Positions 41,858 to 52,296 of a DNA stretch of 64,000 nucleotides are shown here, in pieces; the first letter of the stretch is position 1; the number at the start of each line of letters is the position of its first letter. The DNA comes from Streptomyces orinoci. Its GTDB lineage: Bacteria > Actinomycetota > Actinomycetes > Streptomycetales > Streptomycetaceae. Both the position numbers and the translations under genes were made by a program. The DNA is taken from the NCBI RefSeq assembly GCF_003121295.1, contig NZ_PHNC01000029.1:1178001-1242000 (forward strand), in the 5' to 3' direction. The notes beneath the pieces were generated by a model. The model searched no databases and was not told the origin of the DNA. It worked only from the letters and a program-made list of their open reading frames with translations.

Positions 41858-43107
41858 CCGACACCGCCTCCGGCTGCCCTGCCCACGCCGGGTCCCGTCC
41901 GGCCGCCGCCGCGCTGTACGGACAGGTGCTGACCGGCGACACCCGGGAGCTGTACGAGCAACTGCGCGCCGAGCACGGCCCGGTGGCGCCGGTGGAACTG
42001 GAACCGGGCGTACCGGCCTGGCTGGTGCTCGGCTACCGCGAGCTGCTGGAGGTCACCCGCAACGAGGAGTGCTTCTCCCATGACTCGCGCCGCTGGCGGG
42101 CGCTGAACGAGGGCCTGGTGCGCCCCGATTCACCGCTGCTGCCGATGATGGGCTACCGGCCGACCCTGCTGTTCGCCGACGGCGCCGCGCACCGGCGGCT
42201 GTCCCGGGCGGTGGGCGATGGCTTCGCCCGGCTCGACCAGCACCAACTGCGCCGCAGTGTGGCACAGTTGGCGGACATGCTGCTGGACGCGGTGGCCGGC
42301 ACCGGGCGGGCGGAGCTGGTGCAGGACTACGCCATGCGGCTGCCGCTGTGGGTCGCCTCCCGGATGGTGGGCCTCTCCGACCAGCTCGCGCCGCGGCTGA
42401 TCGCCGCCGTCAACGGCCTGGTGGACAGCGGCGATCAGGCCCGCGCCGCCAACCAGACGCTGCAACAAATCCTCACCGAGCTGGTACGGCAGAAGACGGC
42501 CACCCCGGGCGAGGACCTCACCTCCTGGCTGCTGGCCCATCCCGCCGGGCTGTCGGCCGAGGAGGTGCTGCACCATCTGGTGGTGATCATTGTGGCGGGC
42601 AATGGTCCGGCCGCCAACTGGATCACCAATACGGTGCGGTTGCTGCTGACCGACACCCGGTTCCGCTCCCATGTCACCGGCGGGCGGCTGACCGTGGACG
42701 CGGCGCTGGACGAGGTGCTGTGGCGGGACCCGCCCACCCAGAACTTCCCCGGCCGCTACGCCACCCGCGATGTCCGCCTGGGCAATCAGGACATCCGGGC
42801 GGGCGACGCCCTGATCCTGGGCCTGGCCGCCGCCAACCGCGATCCCGCGGTCCAGCCGCCGGACGGTCGGATCGTCCCCGGCAACCGCTCCCACCTGGCC
42901 TTCAGTGCGGGGCCGCACACCTGCCCGGCCCGGGACCCGGCCCGGCTGATCGCCCACACCGCGGTGGACACCCTGATCCACCGCCTGCCCGGACTCCGCC
43001 TGGCCGTCCCCCCGGAAGACCTCACCTACCGCCCGTCCCCCTGGGCCCGAGCCCTCACCGCCCTCCCGGTCCACTTCACCCCGACCCGGACGGGGGGCGC
43101 GCCGTAG
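41854..43107 (+). CDS. cvnE: Cytochrome P450, CYP157-like conservon member (CvnE)
   Basis: 417 residues from a GTG. The heme-binding loop is HLAFSAGPHTCPAR (FxxGxxxC). The K-helix, normally ExxR, reads DEVLWRDPP, so the Arg is replaced by Trp. The I-helix reads VAGNGPAANW and lacks the usual acid-Thr pair. CYP157 enzymes of Streptomyces conservons are known for loss of ExxR (CYP157C1 has EQSLW), and this fits that group. Whether it oxidises a substrate or serves as a sensor in the conservon is open. Confidence 0.88.
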   Translation: MTDTASGCPAHAGSRPAAAALYGQVLTGDTRELYEQLRAEHGPVAPVELEPGVPAWLVLGYRELLEVTRNEECFSHDSRRWRALNEGLVRPDSPLLPMMGYRPTLLFADGAAHRRLSRAVGDGFARLDQHQLRRSVAQLADMLLDAVAGTGRAELVQDYAMRLPLWVASRMVGLSDQLAPRLIAAVNGLVDSGDQARAANQTLQQILTELVRQKTATPGEDLTSWLLAHPAGLSAEEVLHHLVVIIVAGNGPAANWITNTVRLLLTDTRFRSHVTGGRLTVDAALDEVLWRDPPTQNFPGRYATRDVRLGNQDIRAGDALILGLAAANRDPAVQPPDGRIVPGNRSHLAFSAGPHTCPARDPARLIAHTAVDTLIHRLPGLRLAVPPEDLTYRPSPWARALTALPVHFTPTRTGGAP

Positions 43108-43133
43108 GGGGCGCCCCGTCAGGGGGCGCCCCC
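43107..43133 (+). terminator. Stem-loop between the two P450 genes
   Basis: An 11-bp perfect inverted repeat (GGGGGCGCCCC/GGGGCGCCCCC) starts at the last base of the cvnE stop codon. It probably ends or attenuates conservon transcription before the second P450. Confidence 0.6.
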
Positions 43134-43340
43134 GTAGGGGCGCGGGGAACTGCGCGAGCAACCACCCACAACCCGCACCCGAGCGGCAACGGTCCTCGGC
43201 AGACGCCGTTTCGTCGCCGGGCACGATGCGCCCCCTCAGGGGCGCGGGGCGTTGCTCGATATGCGGCTCCGCCGCGTGGGCGCGACCGGCCCAGACGAAC
43301 CCGCACCCGAACGGCAACCGGAGAACGACGCTCCCACCCC
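43134..43340. repeat. Dispersed Streptomyces intergenic repeat, copy A
   Basis: Contains GGGGCGCGGGGAACTGCGCG, then GCGGCAACGGTCCTCGG and a second GGGGCGCGGGG unit. The same words occur in inverted orientation at 60060-60440. Such elements recur between Streptomyces genes. No coding potential seen. Confidence 0.7.
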
Positions 43341-43361
43341 AACCCATTGGAGGGCCACCCC

Positions 43362-44609
43362 ATGGACACCCCCGAAACCCCCGCACCCCCACCCGTCCCC
43401 CTGGACGTCACCGCAACCGACCTGCACGGAGAGATCCGACGACTGCGCGCCCAAGGTGCCATCGTCCGGGTCGCCCTCCCCGGCGACCTCCCCGCCTGGG
43501 TGGTCACCCGGCACTCACTGCTCCAGGACCTGCTCGCCGACGAGCGCATCGCCAAGGACCCCCGCCACTGGTCAGCACTGACCGAACGCACCGTGCCCGA
43601 CGGCTGGCCGCTGATCGACTTCGTCCGTAACCCGGGTATGACCACCGCCGACGGCGAGGACCACCGCCGCCTGCGCACCCTGGTCACCCAGTCCTTCACC
43701 CCCCGCCGGGTGGCCGCCATGCGCCCCCGCGTGGAAGCCGACGTCCACACCCTCCTGGACGAACTGGACGGACTCGGCACCCCACGGTCCCGACCAGTCG
43801 ATCTGCGCCGCCACTTCGCCTACCCCCTGGCCATGCGCTCCATCGGCGGCCTGCTGGGCGTCCCCGCCGAGCGCTACGACACCTTCCGTACCCTCTCCGC
43901 CAGCCTGGTCAGCAGCACCACCGGCCCCGAGGAGGTGCTGGCCACCCGCCGCGCCATGCAGACCCTCCTCGGCGAGCTGGTGAACGCCAAGCGCGAGCGG
44001 CCCGGCGAGGACATCATCAGCGATCTGATAGCGGCCGGGGACCGCCTCTCCCCGGCCGAACTCATCGGCACCCTGGTGCTGATGCTGGTCGCCGGGCATG
44101 GCACCACCATGAACCTGATCACCAACGCGGTACGCGCCCTGCTGACCCACCCCGACCAACTGGCCGCGGTCCGGGCCGGATCGGTGCCCTGGACCGCCGT
44201 GGTGGAGGAGACCCTGCGCTGGGACTCCCCCGTGGCCCATTTCCCGCTGCGCTATGCCACCGAGGACATTCCGCTGGCCGGTACGGTGATCCGCCGGGGC
44301 GAGGCGATTCTCGCCTCGTACGCCGCCGCGGGCCGGGACCCGGACCAACACGGTCCGGGCGCCGATGAGTTCGACGCCAACCGGGCCCCCACCCGGCACC
44401 TCGCCTTCGGGCATGGCCCGCACTACTGCCTGGGCGCCGCCATGGCCCGCCAGGAGGCGGAGGTGGCCCTGCCCGCACTCTTCCAGCGTTTCCCGGGGCT
44501 GGAGTTGGCCGTGACGCCGGAGGAACTGGTGCCACTGCCCTCCTTCATCAGCAACAGCGTCCTGGAACTCCCCGTGCGCCTGGGCCAGGGGGCACCGGCC
44601 GCCCCTTGA
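43362..44609 (+). CDS. Cytochrome P450, CYP154-like conservon partner
   Basis: 415 residues from the ATG at 43362, with GGAGG 9 bases upstream. All catalytic motifs are canonical: [10 protein letters not shown] in the I helix, EETLRWDSP (ExxR) and [10 protein letters not shown] for heme binding. CYP154-type P450s follow CYP157-type ones in several Streptomyces conservons. This member is likely the active oxidase of the pair. Separated from cvnE by 254 bp containing a hairpin and a dispersed repeat, so it may have its own promoter. Confidence 0.9.
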   Translation: MDTPETPAPPPVPLDVTATDLHGEIRRLRAQGAIVRVALPGDLPAWVVTRHSLLQDLLADERIAKDPRHWSALTERTVPDGWPLIDFVRNPGMTTADGEDHRRLRTLVTQSFTPRRVAAMRPRVEADVHTLLDELDGLGTPRSRPVDLRRHFAYPLAMRSIGGLLGVPAERYDTFRTLSASLVSSTTGPEEVLATRRAMQTLLGELVNAKRERPGEDIISDLIAAGDRLSPAELIGTLVLMLVAGHGTTMNLITNAVRALLTHPDQLAAVRAGSVPWTAVVEETLRWDSPVAHFPLRYATEDIPLAGTVIRRGEAILASYAAAGRDPDQHGPGADEFDANRAPTRHLAFGHGPHYCLGAAMARQEAEVALPALFQRFPGLELAVTPEELVPLPSFISNSVLELPVRLGQGAPAAP

Positions 44610-44735
44610 GGATCCGGCGAACCCTGAACCCCCGTCAGCCGACTAAAGTTGTCACCGCTGGTCAGTGAGCGTCAGCGAGCCAGCAGCAAGCGGTTCCGGG
44701 ACGGCAGGGTCTCGGGGGGAGGGCAGGAATCCGCC

Positions 44736-46769
44736 ATGACTCGTCGCTCCGGTGGACTGATAGGCATCTGGGCGGAGGCCCAGCGGCAGCAGCAGCGCCA
44801 GCAGGAGCTGCGCGAGCGGGAGCGCGTCCGGCAGGAGCGGGAGTTCCAGCGGCAGCAGCGGGCCCTGGACCGGGAGCAGAAGGCGGCCTACCGGCAGGCA
44901 CGCGAGGCCGAGGCGCGGCGGCGTACCGAGGAGATCGAGCAGCGGGTCGCCGCGCTCCAGGGACTGCTGCGCACCGGCTGCCGGGCCGAGCCGTTCAGCA
45001 GCCGGCGGCTGGGCCGTCCGGAGGTGGTGGAGCCCTTCGAGCCGGGTCACCTGGGGCTGCCGGTGCCGATGCCGGACCGGGGCAGATATGGCTTCGGCAG
45101 CCGCTCGCAGTACGAGCTCGACCTGCGCACCGCCCAGGAGGCCGAGGACCGCCGGCTGCGTCAACTCGACGCCTACCGGCGGCAGTACGAGCAGTGGGCG
45201 GCCGCCCGGCTCCAGGAGATCCGGCAGCACAACGCGGGCATGGCGGAGCTCACCGCCGCCCTGCGCGAGGGCGATCCGGACGCGGTGGTGGAGTACTTCT
45301 CGGCGGCGCTGTACGCCTCCGCCGCCTGGCCGGAGGAGTTCCCGCACCAGGTGAGCGCGGCCTATGACCCGGGGGCCAGGCAGCTGGTCATGGACTGGGA
45401 GCTGCCGGGGGCCGAGGTGGTGCCCGAGGTGAAGTCGGTGCGCTATCTGCCGTCCCTGGACGAGGAGAAGGAGACGGCCCGGCCGGTCACCCAGCGGCGG
45501 GCGCTGTACCGGGAGGTGCTGGCGCAGTGCATGCTGCTGGCGCTGCGGGAGCTGTTCGCGGCCGATGAGTTCGGGGCGCTGGAGTCGGTGGCGCTCAATG
45601 GGTTCACCGATGACCGGGACCCGGCCACCGGGCAGCGGGCCCGGCTGTTCCTGGCGACGGTCACGGCGGACCGCACCACCTTCGGGCGGCTGCACCTGGA
45701 GCAGGTGAGCGCACCGGAGTGCCTGGTGGACGGGCTGGGCGGCACCCTGTCGGCCCGTCCCGACCAGCGATCCGTGGTGCGGCCGGGGCGGACGCCGGAC
45801 GAGGTCGGCCGCGGCGTGGTCTCGCACGGCGGCGCGGCGGACGACGACGATCCGGATCTCTTCACCATGGACCCGGTGGCCTTTGAGGCGCTGGTGGCCG
45901 AGTTGTTCCGGGCGCGCGGCATGCGGGCGGTGATGACCAGCCGGTCCAATGACGGCGGGGTGGACGTAGAGGCGCTGGACCCGGACCCGATCAGCGGCGG
46001 CCGGATCATTGTGCAGGTCAAGCGGTATCGCAAAACGGTGCCCCCGACGGCGGTCCGGGATCTGTTCGGAACGGTGCAGGGGGCCGGGGCCAATAAGGGC
46101 GTACTGGTGACGACCTCGGGGTTCGGGCCGGGTTCCTATGCCTTCGCCAATGGCAAGCCGCTGACCCTGGTCTCCGGCGAGGAGCTGCTGGGGCTGCTGA
46201 GGCAGCACGGGCTGCGCGGACGCCTGGGGCCGGGGCCGGCCGCCGCCCGTACCGCGGCCCCCGAGCCGGGGCACCCCGAGCACCCCGGGTACAACGTGCT
46301 GGGCATGAGCTGGTCCGGCGGCGTGGCCCTGGATGTATGCGCCCTGGTGTGTGCCGGGTCACGGGTGCTGAGCGACGACCACTTCGTCTTCTATAACAAT
46401 CCGGGCACTCCGGATGGGACGGTACGGGCCCAGGAACCGTCCGCCGGGGACCGGGCCGCGCTGCGGGTGGCCTTTGACGCCCTGCCCGCGGCCGCCGACC
46501 GCCTGGTGCTGGCCGCCGCGATCGACCCCGAGGTCAACCCGGAGGCGGACCTGTCCCGGTTCACCGAGGCCCGGATCCGGCTGTCCGACGCCTCGGGGGC
46601 CGAGCTGGGGCAGTTGGAGGTTTCCGACGGCCGGCCGGGCGAGACCGCGCTGGTGCTGGGCTCCTTCCGGCGCCGGGCCAATGGCGACTGGGACTTTGTG
46701 GTGGGCGGCAAGGGCTACCCCGGCGGCCTGGAAGCACTGGTGCGGGAGTATGGCATCGAGGTGGCGTAG
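44736..46769 (+). CDS. Mrr-type restriction endonuclease fused to TerD domain
   Basis: 677 residues from the ATG at 44736. Residues about 10-95 are a Gln/Arg/Glu-rich coiled coil. A central region of about 300 residues is uncharacterised. Residues about 380-465 are an Mrr_cat nuclease domain: AFEALVAELFRARGM, SNDGGVDVEAL (Asp about 409), IIVQVKRYR (QxK) and VLVTTSGFGPG. Residues about 525-677 are a TerD-like domain: DDHFVFYNNPGTPDGTVRA, RRRANGDWDFVVGGKGYPGG. TerD proteins bind calcium in membrane-linked stress systems. The fusion suggests a nuclease controlled by a Ter module, a theme noted for Ter-linked conflict systems. Confidence 0.85.
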   Translation: MTRRSGGLIGIWAEAQRQQQRQQELRERERVRQEREFQRQQRALDREQKAAYRQAREAEARRRTEEIEQRVAALQGLLRTGCRAEPFSSRRLGRPEVVEPFEPGHLGLPVPMPDRGRYGFGSRSQYELDLRTAQEAEDRRLRQLDAYRRQYEQWAAARLQEIRQHNAGMAELTAALREGDPDAVVEYFSAALYASAAWPEEFPHQVSAAYDPGARQLVMDWELPGAEVVPEVKSVRYLPSLDEEKETARPVTQRRALYREVLAQCMLLALRELFAADEFGALESVALNGFTDDRDPATGQRARLFLATVTADRTTFGRLHLEQVSAPECLVDGLGGTLSARPDQRSVVRPGRTPDEVGRGVVSHGGAADDDDPDLFTMDPVAFEALVAELFRARGMRAVMTSRSNDGGVDVEALDPDPISGGRIIVQVKRYRKTVPPTAVRDLFGTVQGAGANKGVLVTTSGFGPGSYAFANGKPLTLVSGEELLGLLRQHGLRGRLGPGPAAARTAAPEPGHPEHPGYNVLGMSWSGGVALDVCALVCAGSRVLSDDHFVFYNNPGTPDGTVRAQEPSAGDRAALRVAFDALPAAADRLVLAAAIDPEVNPEADLSRFTEARIRLSDASGAELGQLEVSDGRPGETALVLGSFRRRANGDWDFVVGGKGYPGGLEALVREYGIEVA

Positions 46770-46855
46770 ACACCCGTGGGTGACCGGGTTGTCCACAGCC
46801 CCCGGCTTGTCCACATCGCCCAATCGCCCCCGCCCGGTCCTCGTACACTGCCCAG

Positions 46856-48724
<1,869 letters not shown>

Positions 48725-49587
48725 CGCTCGGTCAGCGCGGGGCCGAGCGGGGTTCCGCGCCGGCCTGACGGCATGGGTACGGGAAGTTCGGGCACGCTGA
48801 CCCAGTCCTGGCGGTGCCCGGTGAGATGGGCATAGGCCACCACATTGCCCAGATAGGCGTTGATCTCCTGGGAGAAGCCCCCGCCACAGGTGATCAGCCG
48901 CAACTCCGGCCGTCCGGAGGCCCCGTAGACCTTGCGGGAGGGGAAGTCCTTGCGGTCGTAGACCTCTATGGCGTCAATGGTGAACAGGGCGGTACGGCCG
49001 TCCGCCCGCTGTATCTCCACCGCGTGCCCGCGTTTGAGGGCGCCCAGGTTGTAGAAGACGGCGGGGCCGCCTGCGGTGTCCACATGCCCGGCCATCACGG
49101 CGGTGCCCATCTCGCCCGGGGCGGTGCCGTCCTGGTACCAGCCGGCCAGGTTGTTGTCGTCCTCCGGCGGGGTGGCCAGCGAGCCGTCCGGCATCAGTCC
49201 CAGCCCCTTCACCGGGGCGTCCACCCTTATCTCGGGTATGCGGATCCGGGTGGGCACCGACCGGGGCAGTGCGGGGACGCGCGGCTGGGGGCGGCGCGGC
49301 CCCATGGTTGGCCGGGCCGGAAAGGCCTCGGCCTTGGAGGGCTGCGGGGGCGGGCCGGGCGTCCTGGCGCCGTCGTCGATCAGCCAGGTCCCGGTGAACA
49401 GCGCGGCCGCGAGCAGCGTGGCCGTCAGGGTGCGGCGGGTGAGGGGCGTTGACGGCATCGGGTCCTCTCCACGGGCGTACTGGGCTGCACGCCGCGAGCC
49501 GGCCCGGTGCCCGGCCCACCCGTCCAGGGAAGGGCCGGGCGGGCCGGGGAACCGGGGCATGCGACCAGCCGGCGACTTCGGCGCCGG

Positions 49588-50154
49588 TCAGAGCCGCCCG
49601 CTGCCCATCCGGCGGCGCAGGACGAAGGTGCCGCCGACCGCCGCGGTGGCCAGCACCGCCGCTCCCGCCACGATCTCCGCGGTGCCGGAGTCGTCGCTGG
49701 TACCACCCACACCGGTCTTCATCCCGCCCTTGGGCGGCATGGCCTTGCCGGGACCGGCCGGCATCTCCTTGGCGGGCGAACCGGACGGCGCCGGCGAGGA
49801 GCCGTTGTTGACCATCAGGTCGCCGGTGGCCTCCTTGCCGTTCTTGCACCGCACCCCGATGCCATAGGTGCCGTTCTTGGCGGTGTCGGGCACCTTGAAC
49901 TGGCCGGTCACCAGCTCCTCATGGGTGCTCGCCTTGAGGTCGAAGGAGGCGGGCCCGCCGACGGCGCTGGCATCACCGTTGCCCATGCCCTTCTTGCCGC
50001 AGGCGAGGGTACTCACCGTGACCGTCGCACCGGGCTGGACACCGGACGGTGAGATCTCCAGCTTGTCGAAGTCCCCGGCGAACGCGGGGCCACCGGCGAG
50101 CCCAAAGGCAGCTATGGCCAGGCCGGCCCCGGTCAGCACTCGTGCAGTACGCAT
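49588..50154 (-). CDS. Secreted, C-terminally anchored surface protein
   Basis: 188 residues from the ATG at 50154 (MRTARVLTGA). Signal peptide ending GGPAFA. The exported domain of about 100 residues is immunoglobulin-like (LEISPSGVQPGATVTVSTLAC, GTYGIGVRCKNG) with two Cys. A Pro/Gly/Ser-rich stalk precedes a C-terminal membrane helix (AEIVAGAAVLATAAVGGTFVL) and RRRMGSGRL tail. There is no LPxTG. It is directly upstream of the sortase in the same direction and may be its partner or target. Confidence 0.8.
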   Translation of the reverse strand: MRTARVLTGAGLAIAAFGLAGGPAFAGDFDKLEISPSGVQPGATVTVSTLACGKKGMGNGDASAVGGPASFDLKASTHEELVTGQFKVPDTAKNGTYGIGVRCKNGKEATGDLMVNNGSSPAPSGSPAKEMPAGPGKAMPPKGGMKTGVGGTSDDSGTAEIVAGAAVLATAAVGGTFVLRRRMGSGRL

Positions 50155-50284
50155 GCTCGTTCCTCCGCTGCGCGGACGCGGCACACCGATGTACCGCAGC
50201 AGGTGGGGGTTCCGCGCACCTTAGAGCCAAGCCGCGTTTGCCCCGCCCCGCACTCCGCGCGAGGACGAACGGGTGAGCGCCCGG

Positions 50285-52147
50285 CTACCGGGCGAGATCG
50301 TCCGGGCAGCCGGTGCCGCGCGGCAGCTTGTACGGGGCGCCGATGCGGTAGGTGCCCGGATGCGGCGCGTGCAGCACCGTCCAGTCGTCCTCCGGCTGGT
50401 CGTCCGCCGGCTCCTGCACCTGCTTGGTCAGACAGCCGTTGACATTGACCGGCGGCTCACCGCCCGGCCCGGTCTTCGGCGGCGCCACCGGCTTGCCGGA
50501 GTCGTCCAGCAGGCCCAGCCAGGGCGAGTAGGGCAGCCGGATCAGCACCTGGCCCGCCGACGGCACGCTGATGGTCAGCTCGTCCGCGTCCGCGCGCAGC
50601 ACCGTGGCCGGCGGCGCGGCCAGCGGGGTGGGGTCCTTGACCTCGTACAGCCGCCAGTTGGCGTCCGACCAGATCTCCCGCAGATAGGGCTGGCCCTGAT
50701 CGACCAGCTTGGCCTCCTTGACCGCCGCGTGGTCCGGCTCGCCCTTGGGCAGCACCACATAGTGCACCGCCCAGCGGTGCAGCCAGATGTGATAGCTGTC
50801 CGGGGTGAGCTCGCTGTCCTGGTAGAAGACCGGGTTCCGCTTGAGGTCGGCCTGCCGGTTCCAGCCGCGCGCCAGATTGACGTACGGGGCCAGCGCGGAC
50901 GCCTCCCGGTGGCTGCGCGCCGGGACCACCTCAACCCGGCCCCGGCCGGCGTCCACCCGCTGCAACTGGTGGACCAGCGGCGCCAGTTGCCGGGCCCAGG
51001 AAGCGGTGGGCGTGGTGTGCAGGATGTCGGCGACCGAGTTGGTGGTCTGCCATATGGTCACCGTCAGCGTGGCCAGCATCGCCGCGGTCCACCCGCGGCC
51101 CGCCTTCAGCAGCTGGTCCCTGGCCGGAACCTTCATCTCCAGCAGGGCGGCCAGCAGCACCACACCTCCGAAGACCATGCCGAGCCGGGCGATGTTCGTC
51201 CCGATCTGCGAGGGGATCAGCCAGACCAGCAGCACCCCCAGCACATAGAGCGCGGAGACCATCCGCACCGTGCGCCAGGACTTGGGGGTGAACACCATCC
51301 CGAAGATCCCGCTGAGCAGCGGCAGGATGGTGGAGAGAAACTCCATCGGCTGCTGCCCGGAGAAGGGGAACAGCCAGGCCGACAGGCCCACCACCGCCAC
51401 CGGCGTCAGCCCCAGGGCATAGGCGGCCATCCGCCGCCTGTTCAGCCATAGCGCGGCCGCCACAATGCCCACATACAGGCCCGCCACCGGGCTGGAGGCG
51501 GTGGCCAGCGCGGCCATCAGCGCGGCCAGCGCCGCCCGGGGCCAGCGATAGCGGCCACCGGCCCGCCAGCGGGCCGGCCAGGCGAAGATCACGGCCAGCG
51601 CCGCCAGGCCGAACATGGACCCCAGCCCAAAGGTCACCCGGCCCGAGGTGGCATTGCAGGTCAGCGCGAAGGCCCCGTACAGCGCGGGCCACAGCGGACG
51701 CTTGACCGCCCGGCTGCGCACCAGCAGCAGCGCGATCAGCCCGGCGGAGACGGTGCCCGCCACCATCATGGTGGTGCGCACCCCCAGCACGGCCATCAGA
51801 TACGGCGAGATGGCGCTGTAGGACACCGGGTGCATCCCGCCGTACCAGGCGAGGTTGTAGGCCGAGGCCGGGTGCTGGAGCGCGAACTCCGCCCAGGCGT
51901 CCTGGGCGGCCAGATCGCCGCCGCTGTTGGCGAAGCAGAAGAACCACAGCACATGCAGCACCGCGGCCACCAGCAAGGTGAACGGCACCGGCTGCCGGAG
52001 CGTCCGGCTCAGCCAGGGCCGCCATTCGCCCCGCCCCGGCAGACTGCCGGCTCTGGCGGCCCGGGCCCATGAAGGGACTCGTCGGCCGCCGGACGTGCCC
52101 GGCTGCTCCTCCGGTTTCCCGGTCCGTGTCGGCCCCACGGTGGTCAC
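50285..52147 (-). CDS. Large polytopic membrane protein, GT-C-like
   Basis: 620 residues. A soluble N-terminal 50 residues is followed by about 12 hydrophobic helices (PFTLLVAAVLHVLWFFCF, MMVAGTVSAGLIALLLV and others). The first extracytoplasmic loop holds GGDLAAQDAWAEFAL, similar in placement to acidic loop motifs of GT-C glycosyltransferases. A C-terminal extracytoplasmic domain of about 200 residues follows (TPDSYHIWLHRWAVHYVVL). Probably acts in cell-envelope assembly, but substrate and activity cannot be given. Confidence 0.75.
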   Translation of the reverse strand: MTTVGPTRTGKPEEQPGTSGGRRVPSWARAARAGSLPGRGEWRPWLSRTLRQPVPFTLLVAAVLHVLWFFCFANSGGDLAAQDAWAEFALQHPASAYNLAWYGGMHPVSYSAISPYLMAVLGVRTTMMVAGTVSAGLIALLLVRSRAVKRPLWPALYGAFALTCNATSGRVTFGLGSMFGLAALAVIFAWPARWRAGGRYRWPRAALAALMAALATASSPVAGLYVGIVAAALWLNRRRMAAYALGLTPVAVVGLSAWLFPFSGQQPMEFLSTILPLLSGIFGMVFTPKSWRTVRMVSALYVLGVLLVWLIPSQIGTNIARLGMVFGGVVLLAALLEMKVPARDQLLKAGRGWTAAMLATLTVTIWQTTNSVADILHTTPTASWARQLAPLVHQLQRVDAGRGRVEVVPARSHREASALAPYVNLARGWNRQADLKRNPVFYQDSELTPDSYHIWLHRWAVHYVVLPKGEPDHAAVKEAKLVDQGQPYLREIWSDANWRLYEVKDPTPLAAPPATVLRADADELTISVPSAGQVLIRLPYSPWLGLLDDSGKPVAPPKTGPGGEPPVNVNGCLTKQVQEPADDQPEDDWTVLHAPHPGTYRIGAPYKLPRGTGCPDDLAR

Positions 52148-52250
52148 TGCTGCTCTCCCCGTCTTCCCCCGAGGTCTCCCCCATCTTCACGCATCGGTGC
52201 GCAAAACTCTCGCGACGCTAGCACGAGCCTGCGATAAGGCTCCGGACGTC

Positions 52251-52293
52251 ATACGGCTCCCGGCCCGTGCCGGGCACGGGCCGGGAGCCGTAT
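52251..52293. terminator. Very long perfect hairpin after the carboxypeptidase gene
   Basis: A 43-bp palindrome with 21-base arms (ATACGGCTCCCGGCCCGTGCC and its complement) around a single central base. It lies 3 bases beyond the carboxypeptidase stop on the minus strand and is a strong terminator. Confidence 0.8.
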
Positions 52294-52296
52294 CGC

